From positions 1 to 64,000 of the forward strand of contig JAEYOQ010000017.1 in NCBI GenBank assembly GCA_023411555.1: 64,000 nucleotides of DNA, given 5' to 3'. Positions within the stretch are counted from its first letter, which is position 1; every line of letters begins with the position of its first letter. Under the pieces are notes generated by a model that saw nothing but the letters and a program-made list of their open reading frames with translations, did not search any database and was not told where the DNA came from. Source of the DNA: Bacillota bacterium. GTDB taxonomy: Bacteria; Bacillota; Clostridia; Lachnospirales; Lachnospiraceae. Made by a program: the position numbers and the translations under genes. Below, in pieces: positions 1 to 7,228 of this stretch.

Positions 1-60
1 AGCAAGATGATATAAAAAGCACCTATTTTAAATGATTTTTCTGGTTCTCACATTTATCCA

Positions 61-120
61 ATTCCACTTTGACTTATTTTTGCGGAATTTACTTTTTCAA
101 AGTGGAATTTACCTTTTCAA
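61..120. repeat. Short tandem plus inverted repeats, possible transposon end
   Basis: Two 18-bp copies (83-100 and 103-120, CGGAATTTACTTTTTCAA and TGGAATTTACCTTTTCAA) repeat with a 20-bp period. An 11-bp inverted partner of the second copy (ATTCCACTTTG, 61-71, against CAAAGTGGAAT, 98-108) lies just upstream. Clustered short repeats of this kind are typical of the ends of some insertion sequences such as the IS21 family. No transposase is visible in the window, so the assignment is a guess. Confidence 0.35.
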
Positions 121-176
121 TTAACCAATTTTACAAATTTTCCCCTTTAATATTGTATGATTTACTTCTTAGAATG

Positions 177-1133
177 CTAATTAAATGTATTATTATTGAT
201 TAAGCCTTTTGCAAAATCCTTTGCTCCTTCTAGTAATCTGTGCTTACAACCTTTTTTAGTTCCATCATCTACTGTTGTAAACCATATTTTTTCTCTCTTA
301 AATACACCATTGATTTTATCAATAGTGGTGTGTAACCCAAGTTTATCGGTCATAATACATTGTACATCAGCTGTAGAAAACGCATCTCCTAACCCTTCAT
401 TACTTACTATATATAAGGTAAGTATCATTTGCTTTTTAAAAGTATCTTGAGCTTTAATTTCTGGATATTTTTTTAAATTAAGACTATCTACATTTAATAA
501 GTTATAATCTGAAACGGACTTTCCTCTTGCTTTTCTTGCCTTAGGATTTGATTTTTTAACGGTTATTTCTTTGGGAACGTATGATTCAACATATGATATT
601 CCTTCATCAGTCAAAATATACTGTTTTGGATTTTTAGTAGATGCATTTGGGTCATCCATAATATATCCTTTTTTTACTAATTGCTTTAATAATTCGCTAT
701 TATTTGAATAAGCGCTTCTTCTAGCATCAGCGTAATACTGTTTAATACTTTCAGACGAGAATGTAGTTATATTATTTTTCTTTTCGTCATAATATGCTGC
801 TACTAGAACGAAGTCTTGGTCATTTAATGTTCCGTAATTTTTTATAAATGAGGATAAACTGGTTCTGGATAAATCAGTAGCCTGTATACCACTTGTATTG
901 GTAGCATTTAAGTTGGAAATATCCTTATCCACTATTGACAAAAGAGGCTGTTCTGCTACCTCTATATATTGAGAGTCTTTAACTACCCCTCGAGTTTGTA
1001 CCATTGCATCAATTGCTAACGGCAGTAAAGAATTTTTAAATGATTCTCTTTCACGCTCAACGTCATTGGCCGAGCCTTCTGCTTCAAACTCGATGTCTCC
1101 TATTTTAAATTTTACCTTTAATTGATTTTCCAT
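177..1133 (-). CDS. Unknown protein with winged-helix-like C-terminus, second gene of an accessory pair
   Basis: I do not recognise a named family for this 318-residue protein. The N-terminus (about 1-50) is a short beta/alpha unit rich in Asp and Glu with the phrase IGDIEFEAEG. The middle (about 85-180) and the C-terminal third (about 230-310) read as small helical, winged-helix-like modules (LTDEGISYVESYV; DVQCIMTDKLGLH). There is no signal peptide or membrane segment, so it is probably cytoplasmic. The start ATG lies 14 bp after the stop of the upstream gene, with a GAGGGATAAT ribosome binding site, so the two are very likely co-transcribed. Its place beside a degraded mobile element makes it accessory cargo; a defence or regulatory role is possible but unproven. 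Confidence 0.7.
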   Translation of the reverse strand: MENQLKVKFKIGDIEFEAEGSANDVERERESFKNSLLPLAIDAMVQTRGVVKDSQYIEVAEQPLLSIVDKDISNLNATNTSGIQATDLSRTSLSSFIKNYGTLNDQDFVLVAAYYDEKKNNITTFSSESIKQYYADARRSAYSNNSELLKQLVKKGYIMDDPNASTKNPKQYILTDEGISYVESYVPKEITVKKSNPKARKARGKSVSDYNLLNVDSLNLKKYPEIKAQDTFKKQMILTLYIVSNEGLGDAFSTADVQCIMTDKLGLHTTIDKINGVFKREKIWFTTVDDGTKKGCKHRLLEGAKDFAKGLINNNTFN

Positions 1134-1147
1134 TTATTATCCCTCTT

Positions 1148-1834
1148 TTATATTAATCCTGCTTTATTATATAGTTCTTCCATCATAACCCGGTAGTTTA
1201 TTTTAATATCATTAATATCCTTTTGACCAGCAGTATAAGTAATGCTATGTGCTGAATTATTCCCAACTTCTCTAAAGCTATCAAAGTGCTTACTAACCCT
1301 TGATGAAATATTCAACTTTTTATTTCGAATAGCATCCTTGACTATTCCTTCAAGCATTAGGTGATATCCTTGACTATTTATAATATCTGCTTCTATACCA
1401 ATTTTCTGATATGACAAGACTAATAACACTTCAAAAAGTCTTCTCATAAGTACAGCGCAGGCATCATAGCAATTGTTTGCATATGTAAAATTAATTTGCT
1501 TTATTAATCGGTCTATATATGGCCGCTTCCCACAAAATTTAACTTCTTCAATTAACTCGCTATTAGAATATATAGTCTGCGTATCATTCCAGGCTTCTCC
1601 ATAATCCTTATCTAGAGTTTGTAGTACAACTGGAATAAATTCCAAAGAACCAATTAAAGTTTTTGATGGAAGCATTGACTTATCTTTTCCTTTTATTAAT
1701 TTCTCTTTAAGACGCGATATATTGGGTTTGTTAAAACCAAATTGAATCATATAATCAGAAATTAACGTCATTGAAAATTGTAGTTCATTTGTTTCTTTAT
1801 AATGATAGTAACAAAGAAGTTTTGTACGTTCCAC
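1148..1834 (-). CDS. Unknown protein with HEPN/DUF4145-like C-terminal region
   Basis: This 228-residue protein is read from a GTG start at 1834; no good upstream ATG or strong ribosome binding site was seen, so the start is uncertain. The N-terminal 60 residues look like a small helix-turn-helix-type unit. Residues about 115-225 form a helical domain with the pattern RRLFEVLL followed by FREVGNNSAHS, which resembles the end of DUF4145/HEPN domains (a conserved Arg, then Gly-Asn and Ala-His). HEPN proteins are often RNases in toxin or phage-defence modules, but the Arg-to-His spacing here is slightly longer than the canonical RX4-6H motif. It heads a two-gene operon with the 318-residue protein. 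The family call is by eye. Confidence 0.6.
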   Translation of the reverse strand: MERTKLLCYYHYKETNELQFSMTLISDYMIQFGFNKPNISRLKEKLIKGKDKSMLPSKTLIGSLEFIPVVLQTLDKDYGEAWNDTQTIYSNSELIEEVKFCGKRPYIDRLIKQINFTYANNCYDACAVLMRRLFEVLLVLSYQKIGIEADIINSQGYHLMLEGIVKDAIRNKKLNISSRVSKHFDSFREVGNNSAHSITYTAGQKDINDIKINYRVMMEELYNKAGLI

Positions 1835-2393
1835 TTCTGTTTTATTTTTAGGTCAGTTATCCTAATAAAATCTAATAGTTTCACCAATCCACCTCATTTG
1901 ACATAATTATCACATCTCTATTAAATACATGATGCTTTTTGCTACAATTTGACCAATTTATGGTTATTATATACCATTTAATTACATGTCGCAATACTTC
2001 TTTATAAATTAATACCAACCCTAAAATTCTATAGGTATACACATTCTATAATATCATATATATACACTTTACTTAATGGTTTGCACTTCGTAACATATTC
2101 ATACTAATTTAATCCTTTACATAATAAATTCTTCATAGAAGCAAACATCAAGAGAATAACGAAGCTCCATGCTGCGCATTGATCCTTCGTTGTTTTGATG
2201 TGTGGATGATGCAAAAGCGTCGCAGACCCCTCGGAGAGCGAGCAGGTCAGTCGTCAGACTGCCCTAGTGAGTTAGAGCAGTTAAGAAACTGAATAAAGCC
2301 TAAAATTCATTTCTAATAAAACTGAAAATAATGCTCCTTATTAAAATTATCATTCATATTGATTTTTGAAGATAAAAACAAAAGGAAACAGCT
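1835..2393. other. Intergenic stretch: left part featureless, right part holds transfer-origin-like structures
   Basis: From 1835 to about 2100 I see AT-rich sequence with no convincing gene. From about 2140 to 2290 the base composition rises and two inverted repeats appear, annotated separately as an oriT-like region. A ribosome binding site (AAAGGAAACAGCT) precedes the relaxase pseudogene at 2394. Confidence 0.5.
2145..2280 (+). other. oriT-like region of a MobV-type mobilizable element
   Basis: Two dyads lie just upstream of the MobV relaxase remnant. The first is a nested hairpin: ACATCAA (2145-2151) with TTGATGT (2195-2201), and AACGAAG (2158-2164) with CTTCGTT (2185-2191). The second is CTGCCCTA (2259-2266), spacer GTGAGT, TAGAGCAG (2273-2280), with 7 of 8 arm positions paired. 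The second contains TAGTGAGTTA (2265-2274), one base from the TAGTGTG/TTA nick sequence of pMV158-type (MobV) origins, and has the same 8-6-8 layout as that hairpin. Position next to the relaxase gene and sequence both support oriT; activity is untested and the relaxase is broken. Confidence 0.5.
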
Positions 2394-3633
2394 ATGGCAA
2401 ATGTATGTATAATGCGTCACGAAAGCTACCTCAAGTCCGATGCCCATCGTCCCTACTGTAATAACATGGGGAAAGCAAAAAATTATTCCAATGATAATAT
2501 TGATTTGTCCCATACCAAGTTCAACAGCGTTATTGTAGACAACCTTCATCAAGGAGAAACTTATCTTAAAGCATTTAGTCGTCTTTATAAAAAGTGGAGC
2601 TTTTACCGGACAACTAAAAGTGAAAGGGGATGAAATGAAGCAGACTAAGTTTCTGGATGAGTTTCTTGTTTATCCACCATATGAAAAGATTAGCGAAATG
2701 AGTCTTTTGGAACAGGATGAATTCTTCAGGAAAGTTATAAAAGCAATTCAGAATTACTTTCCTGATGTTATAATCCTATCAGCTGTTGTTCATCGTGATG
2801 AGGTATTCCTTCCGGCTGATGAAGAAATGAAGACTCTTTTTCCAGAAGGTAAAATAACACCTCATATGCATTTAACAGTTATACCTATCGTACATGATAA
2901 AAAAACAAATAGTAAGAAAATCTCTATCTCGGAACTTTGGAAAGGAAAGAACAGCTACAGAAAGTTTCAAGACTTCATGTATGACTCCATTGGAAAAGAA
3001 TATGGCTTCGACCGTGGTGAAATTCATGACTTAGGCGAAGCAAAAAAACATTTGAGTGTAGAAGCATATAAACTGCAAGAAGCATCAAAAATATTAAATA
3101 AGATGCAATCTCAAATCATTCAGAAAGAACAGGAGCTTGCTGAGTAGACAAAGGACTTGGAGCCAGATAAATCTGTCAATCTGTTTAATCTTAAAAAGAA
3201 GATGGAAATGCAGAACGCCCTCCAATATGCTTTAAATCAAGAGAAGAATAAGAATACTCACCTTCAGAAAGAAAAAGAGGAACTCATTTCTGCACTGCAA
3301 GAGAAAGATAATGTAATTCTTAATCAAGATAAAGAATTGATAATTCAACAGCAAAAACTCTCTGAGACAGAGAAGCTGTTGTCCGATGAAAGGGAACGGA
3401 CTGATGAGCTTCTGAATATCAAGGTCTCTCATGAAGGGGTAAGAGCAGATGCAATTAAACGAGCAAAGACAAAAATCCGGTTATTTGACTTGCTATTTAA
3501 GGCTGTAATAAACCACCTTCCAGATTTGCTCCATAGATGTCCGAAATTCATTCGTGATTTAGTAAACATTGGTATTCTATCCGATAAAGATTTGCCCGAC
3601 ACACAATCAAAAAAGGAGCGTCATAACAGATAA
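2394..3633 (+). pseudogene. MobV/Pre-family relaxase (plasmid recombination enzyme), inactivated
   Basis: MobV enzymes nick oriT to start conjugative mobilization. Three consecutive pieces read as one such protein: an N-terminus (2394 onward, MANVCIMRHE...NIDLSHTKFN), a catalytic middle containing the metal-binding motif TPHMHLTVIP (about 2860-2895) and a coiled-coil, Gln/Glu/Lys-rich tail to 3633. The first two pieces are in different frames; similarity switches at the A5 run around 2589-2593, where a one-base slip would restore KSGAFTGQLKVKG. An in-frame TAG at 3145-3147 then interrupts the middle from the tail, which continues in the same frame. With both lesions the gene is almost certainly dead. 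A good ribosome binding site precedes 2394, and the oriT-like dyad lies just upstream. Confidence 0.82.
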
Positions 3634-3735
3634 GTTCTACATAATATTGTGAAAACAGAAAAATCCTCATGTTTTAAAAATCATCTGTCATATTCTATAT
3701 GAGGCATAACATTGATAACAACAAACAGAATGTAA

Positions 3736-4122
3736 ACTATCATAATCATTCCCTATTGCAAAGGCCATACCGAAGCTGGAATGCGTTATCTTCCATTGAC
3801 AAATGCATGTAAACGGATTCTCGAGGAAATCAAACGGGTTAATCCTGACAGTGAATATCTTTTCATCAAAGATTCCAGACCCTTGTCAACAGTAACATTT
3901 AACCGTCGGATTAAGAAATGCTGCAAGGAACTAGGCATTGAATACCGTTCTTCTCATAAAGTACGGTTCTCTACCGCTTCCATACTTCATAAGAATGGTA
4001 CTACTACCACGGAATTGCAGGAAATGCTTGGTCATACGACACTGACTATGACAAATGGATATCTGAAGAATATCACGCCTCGTTCGGAGACCTATGACAA
4101 GACAAACCAGATTTTGGACTAG
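3736..4122 (+). pseudogene. Tyrosine recombinase (phage-type integrase) C-terminal fragment
   Basis: Only the last third of a tyrosine recombinase remains. From about 3757 the frame reads CKGHTEAGMRYLPLT, then the catalytic box II signature HKVRFSTASILH (His-x-x-Arg) and LGHTTLTMTNGYLK, which supplies the second His and the presumed nucleophile Tyr. The N-terminal DNA-binding and core-binding domains and the box I Arg are missing; an in-frame TAA at 3733-3735 closes the frame upstream. The fragment ends about 135 bp from the 3' end of a tRNA-Cys gene, a typical attachment target. It is best read as the remnant of the integrase that delivered the neighbouring relaxase remnant. Confidence 0.8.
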
Positions 4123-4210
4123 CATTCTGGATAAAAAGTCTTAAGAATTCAAGCATTTTCAGCTACTAAAATACCTTGCACCTACTTGCACCAATAATCT
4201 AAACAACAAA

Positions 4211-4249
4211 AAATCTCTAAACCTTAGTACTTTCAAGGTTGAGAGATTT
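4211..4249 (-). terminator. Rho-independent terminator of tRNA-Cys
   Basis: On the minus strand a stem AAATCTCT(C)AACCTT pairs with AAGGTTTAGAGATTT around a short loop and is followed by a T-rich run (TTTTTTGTTGTTT). It sits directly after the tRNA-Cys 3' end. Confidence 0.75.
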
Positions 4250-4258
4250 CTCTAAGAC

Positions 4259-4329
4259 AGGCGACAACCAGATTTGAACTGGTGATCAGGGTGTTGCAGA
4301 CCCATGCCTTACCGCTTGGCTATGTCGCC
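4259..4329 (-). tRNA. tRNA-Cys (anticodon GCA)
   Basis: The minus strand folds as a 71-nt cloverleaf. The acceptor stem is GGCGACA with TGTCGCC, the D arm is GCCAAGCGGTAAGGC, the anticodon stem TGGGT/ACCCT encloses loop CTGCAAC (anticodon GCA), and the T arm ACCAG/CTGGT encloses TTCAAAT. The discriminator base is T (U), and no CCA is encoded. A consensus promoter lies upstream and a terminator downstream. Its 3' end faces the integrase fragment at 3736-4122, suggesting it is or was an integration site. Confidence 0.95.
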
Positions 4330-4355
4330 ATATATTTAATTTCTTAAGCTATTAT

Positions 4356-4384
4356 ATTATAGCAATCCATTACCTCTTCGTCAA
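4356..4384 (-). promoter_or_regulatory. Sigma-70-type promoter of tRNA-Cys
   Basis: On the minus strand TTGACG (4379-4384) and TATAAT (4356-4361) are separated by exactly 17 bp. The -10 ends about 27 bp before the mature tRNA 5' end at 4329. Confidence 0.8.
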
Positions 4385-4474
4385 GGGATAATTCTCAGAA
4401 AATAACAGGATCACAGGTAATCTCAGGTAATAGCTACAGTTCAGACCCTATCATGAAAGCAAAGTATGAATTAA

Positions 4475-4579
4475 TCAATGCTTCTCAGAGTTGGATAATT
4501 TTAAAGCATCTCCAATAACGGAATCATTAGTTGAATTCATAGAAGCAACTTGGATCTGAACTGTAGCAGCACTCATCAT
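4475..4579 (-). CDS. Possible 34-residue peptide overlapping the adenosyltransferase stop codon
   Basis: The stop codon TGA of the upstream gene (4576-4578) overlaps an ATG (4577-4579) in an ATGA arrangement typical of translational coupling. The frame encodes 34 residues (MMSAATVQIQ... ending SEKH) rich in Ser, Ala and Asn. I do not recognise the family and cannot show that it is translated. A 13-bp perfect inverted repeat (GCTACAGTTCAGA at 4433-4445 and its complement at 4555-4567) embraces most of this frame, so the stretch may instead be a structured 3' region. Confidence 0.25.
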   Translation of the reverse strand: MMSAATVQIQVASMNSTNDSVIGDALKLSNSEKH

Positions 4580-5433
4580 TCATAGATAATCTTGGGGGCC
4601 TTGCGCACTGCTATCTTCCAGTTGACGCCGGTCATGATATTGTATGCCTTGGCAAAGGATCCCTGGTTGATCGCTACCGCCAGATTGTCTAAGGAATTGA
4701 TATATAGTAGAGGTTCCCCAACATAGACATCTGCAAAGGACTTAGCATACTTCATGATATTACGGTAAACCTCTCTGGTATGATTCTGAATAGCAATCTC
4801 TACCCGGCCTCCATAGGGTATGGACAGCTCATCAAATAAAGTCTTGCTGATATTCGTCCATAGACTTCCGAAACGGATATCCTGAACGTCAATGGTTCCG
4901 GTTATCACATCTCCTTCTTTCCTTGCTTCCACTACATGCAACTCCACTACGCTGTCCACATCCACACTTGGCCCGACTTCCTCAAAGGAAATGATTCCTG
5001 CTGCCAGCCTGGCGCCGGTATAGGCGTAGATATCCCTCCCATGGAAGGTATAAGAAGCTCCCGACCTGGGAAGACGATTCACACTTTCATCAATCTCTCT
5101 GGCCTCTGTAATTCGATGAAGGCGTTTGACATGAGTCAGGGTTCCATTATCCGGTGTGATAATGTATTTTCCATCCTCCGTACGCACCGCTATACTTCTT
5201 CTTGTAGAGCCTACTCCCGGGTCTACAACAGATACAAACACCGAATCCTTAGGCCAATAGCTTATGGTCTGTATCAAACGATATGAGGCCTCCCAAATAT
5301 TATACTGGGGGATTTCATGTGTTAAGTCATAGATCTGAAGCATAGGGCTCACGGAATATGCGACTCCGTACATAGCACATACTGCTCCATCAGCAATACC
5401 AAAATCGGATTGAAATATTAAAACTCCACTCAT
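4576..5433 (-). CDS. SAM hydroxide adenosyltransferase (DUF62 family), copy 2
   Basis: DUF62 enzymes split S-adenosylmethionine with a hydroxide ion into adenosine and methionine; they are relatives of the SAM chlorinase and fluorinase. This 285-residue copy keeps the family core: QSDFG at 8-12, LTHEIP around 37-42, then the Asp-Arg-His set expected for the reaction, visible as D71 and R78 in VDPGVGSTR and H131 in TFHGRD. There is no signal peptide, so it acts in the cytoplasm. It is the last gene of the ECF transporter operon and is paralogous to the gene just upstream. The start is a clear ATG with an AGGAGGAACGG ribosome binding site. Having two copies side by side is uncommon. Confidence 0.88.
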   Translation of the reverse strand: MSGVLIFQSDFGIADGAVCAMYGVAYSVSPMLQIYDLTHEIPQYNIWEASYRLIQTISYWPKDSVFVSVVDPGVGSTRRSIAVRTEDGKYIITPDNGTLTHVKRLHRITEAREIDESVNRLPRSGASYTFHGRDIYAYTGARLAAGIISFEEVGPSVDVDSVVELHVVEARKEGDVITGTIDVQDIRFGSLWTNISKTLFDELSIPYGGRVEIAIQNHTREVYRNIMKYAKSFADVYVGEPLLYINSLDNLAVAINQGSFAKAYNIMTGVNWKIAVRKAPKIIYE

Positions 5434-5521
5434 ATAGAGCCGTTCCTCCTATTTTTCCTCTATTCTTGTATCTTTAATAACCGCTTACTCTAATCCTTTA
5501 TGCTGCTAAATACCGTCTCAT

Positions 5522-6361
5522 TTACTTTTCTAATAATACCGTCCAGTTCTCACCAAAACCGATCCGGTATCTTTCTTCAAAATTATCCATACATAAGGCC
5601 ATAGAAGCTCTCATCAGCTCATTATTATACAATACCGCTTCTCCCTTTTTTACATATCCAAAGGATCTCGCAAAGGGAACTGACTCCTGATATACCTTCT
5701 CACTTTCATGAAAGATGCTTACCTTAACCAGATCTCCATAGGCGAAGCCATGCTCCAGTAGAAGCTCAGACGAGATGTTGCTCCACAGATTACCGAAGTT
5801 GGGATCATCAATCTCAAAGATGCCTTGTGCCTTGCCATTCTCTACAATGCCTTCCCTGATTTGGTGAACTACAATATCCTCTGTATTATAGTTTGGACCT
5901 ACCTGCTCGTAGGTAATGATTCCAGAAGCTAGACGTGCGGCACAGTACCCAAAGAGATCCCTGCCATGAAAGATACTGGTTCCAAGGGTCGTTTGTAATC
6001 GATTGATGCTCTCATCAATTTCCCTTACCTCATCAATGCCAACATAGTGCTTGATATGGGATAAGGCACCATTATCCGGAGTAACTACATAGTAGCCGTC
6101 CTTTGTCCTTGCCACACAAGCTTTTCTGGAGGTTCCTACCCCCGGGTCAACGACAGATACAAAGATGGTACCCTTAGGCCAAAAGCGCATGGTCTGGTAA
6201 AGCCGATATGAGGCGCTCCAGGTATCAAAATGCGGTATTTCATGGGTTCCATCAAATATCTCTAAAGAGCGATCCACACTTTTTACGACACCATACATGG
6301 AGGAAACAGCTCCTTCCTTGTAAGTAAAATCTGTCTGAAATACTAATATGGGCTTTTCCAT
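5522..6361 (-). CDS. SAM hydroxide adenosyltransferase (DUF62 family), copy 1
   Basis: This 279-residue protein is a diverged paralogue of the next gene downstream. The catalytic set is intact: D72 and R79 in VDPGVGTSR and H132 in IFHGRD, with the N-terminal QTDF motif (9-12) and GTHEIP. The expected reaction is SAM plus water to adenosine plus methionine in the cytoplasm. It begins 12 bp after the EcfT gene, clearly in the same operon, preceded by AAGGAGGACC. The pairing with an ECF importer suggests that the imported compound or its product connects to SAM, adenosine or methionine, but the substrate is not readable from the sequence. Confidence 0.9.
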   Translation of the reverse strand: MEKPILVFQTDFTYKEGAVSSMYGVVKSVDRSLEIFDGTHEIPHFDTWSASYRLYQTMRFWPKGTIFVSVVDPGVGTSRKACVARTKDGYYVVTPDNGALSHIKHYVGIDEVREIDESINRLQTTLGTSIFHGRDLFGYCAARLASGIITYEQVGPNYNTEDIVVHQIREGIVENGKAQGIFEIDDPNFGNLWSNISSELLLEHGFAYGDLVKVSIFHESEKVYQESVPFARSFGYVKKGEAVLYNNELMRASMALCMDNFEERYRIGFGENWTVLLEK

Positions 6362-6373
6362 TCTAGGTCCTCC

Positions 6374-7228
6374 TTATACAAAGGGATACCACATCTTCAT
6401 GGGTTGCGGCATCAAATTTTGTGTTATAATCCAATAGATGCAAAAGAGCAGTAGCAATAGAGAAATTAACTTGAAGACTTTATCCGCTCTTCCTTCTTCA
6501 TGCTCGCTGTAATAGGTCCTGACCTTCCCTTTGCCATATCCCCGAAGATCCATGGCATTGGCAATATTGCCAACCCGGTCAAAGGAAGTGATAATCAGGG
6601 GAATTAGAATCAATACATTCTGTTTTAACCTGGTCATAATGGAGGCCTTCTTCGGATCCAGCTCTACACCTCTTACCTGCATCGAGATCTTAATATTTTC
6701 ATAATCTCTTAGAATGTCTGGGATATAACGAAAGGCAAGCGAAAATACCGTACATACCTTATAGGGTACCTTCACGGAATAAAGGCCTGCTGCCAGCTCG
6801 GAAGGAGTAATGGCTAGAATAAAGGTCATGGATACGAGAAAGGAAACAATCATCTTCAAAAAGCGTACCGCCAAATACCAGATGGTTTCGGCACTCAGAA
6901 AGTACCGATCACTAAACTGAACCAACACCGTTCTGCCTCCACCGCACCAAAGGGCTCCAATATCCGGATTGACAAAGTAGTATAAGAATACATTGATCAG
7001 GTTCATGATCGCTGCTATGAAAAAAAAGTACCTCAGGGTCCTCCATCTCGGCTTAAGAGAAATCAGTCCCACTACACTGAGAATTCCCAAGGGCAGCAAA
7101 AGTCGCAGGTCAAAGGACATAATAATAAAGATAATCAGAAGGATGAACATACGAACCTTCGTCTTGCCGGTTAGCTTATGAAGGAAGGTATCTCCGGGAA
7201 TTAGATTAATCAGCATCTGATTGTTCAT
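6374..7228 (-). CDS. ecfT: ECF transporter transmembrane component (EcfT/CbiQ family)
   Basis: EcfT is the membrane scaffold that couples ATP hydrolysis to movement of the substrate-binding S component. The 284-residue protein has several hydrophobic segments (about 25-65, 68-90, 108-145 and 240-268). Two cytoplasmic coupling motifs of the family are present: SMQVRG (about residue 183) and NAMDLRGYG (about 225). The start codon lies inside the end of the ATPase gene (23-bp overlap), pointing to translational coupling. It belongs to a dedicated (group I) ECF system because the S component, ATPase and EcfT genes sit together. Confidence 0.92.
   Translation of the reverse strand: MNNQMLINLIPGDTFLHKLTGKTKVRMFILLIIFIIMSFDLRLLLPLGILSVVGLISLKPRWRTLRYFFFIAAIMNLINVFLYYFVNPDIGALWCGGGRTVLVQFSDRYFLSAETIWYLAVRFLKMIVSFLVSMTFILAITPSELAAGLYSVKVPYKVCTVFSLAFRYIPDILRDYENIKISMQVRGVELDPKKASIMTRLKQNVLILIPLIITSFDRVGNIANAMDLRGYGKGKVRTYYSEHEEGRADKVFKLISLLLLLFCIYWIITQNLMPQPMKMWYPFV

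Noticed and set aside
3157..3633. Separate small coiled-coil gene with TTG start
   Set aside because: It is in the same frame as the preceding relaxase frame and separated only by one TAG, so it is the tail of the broken MobV gene.
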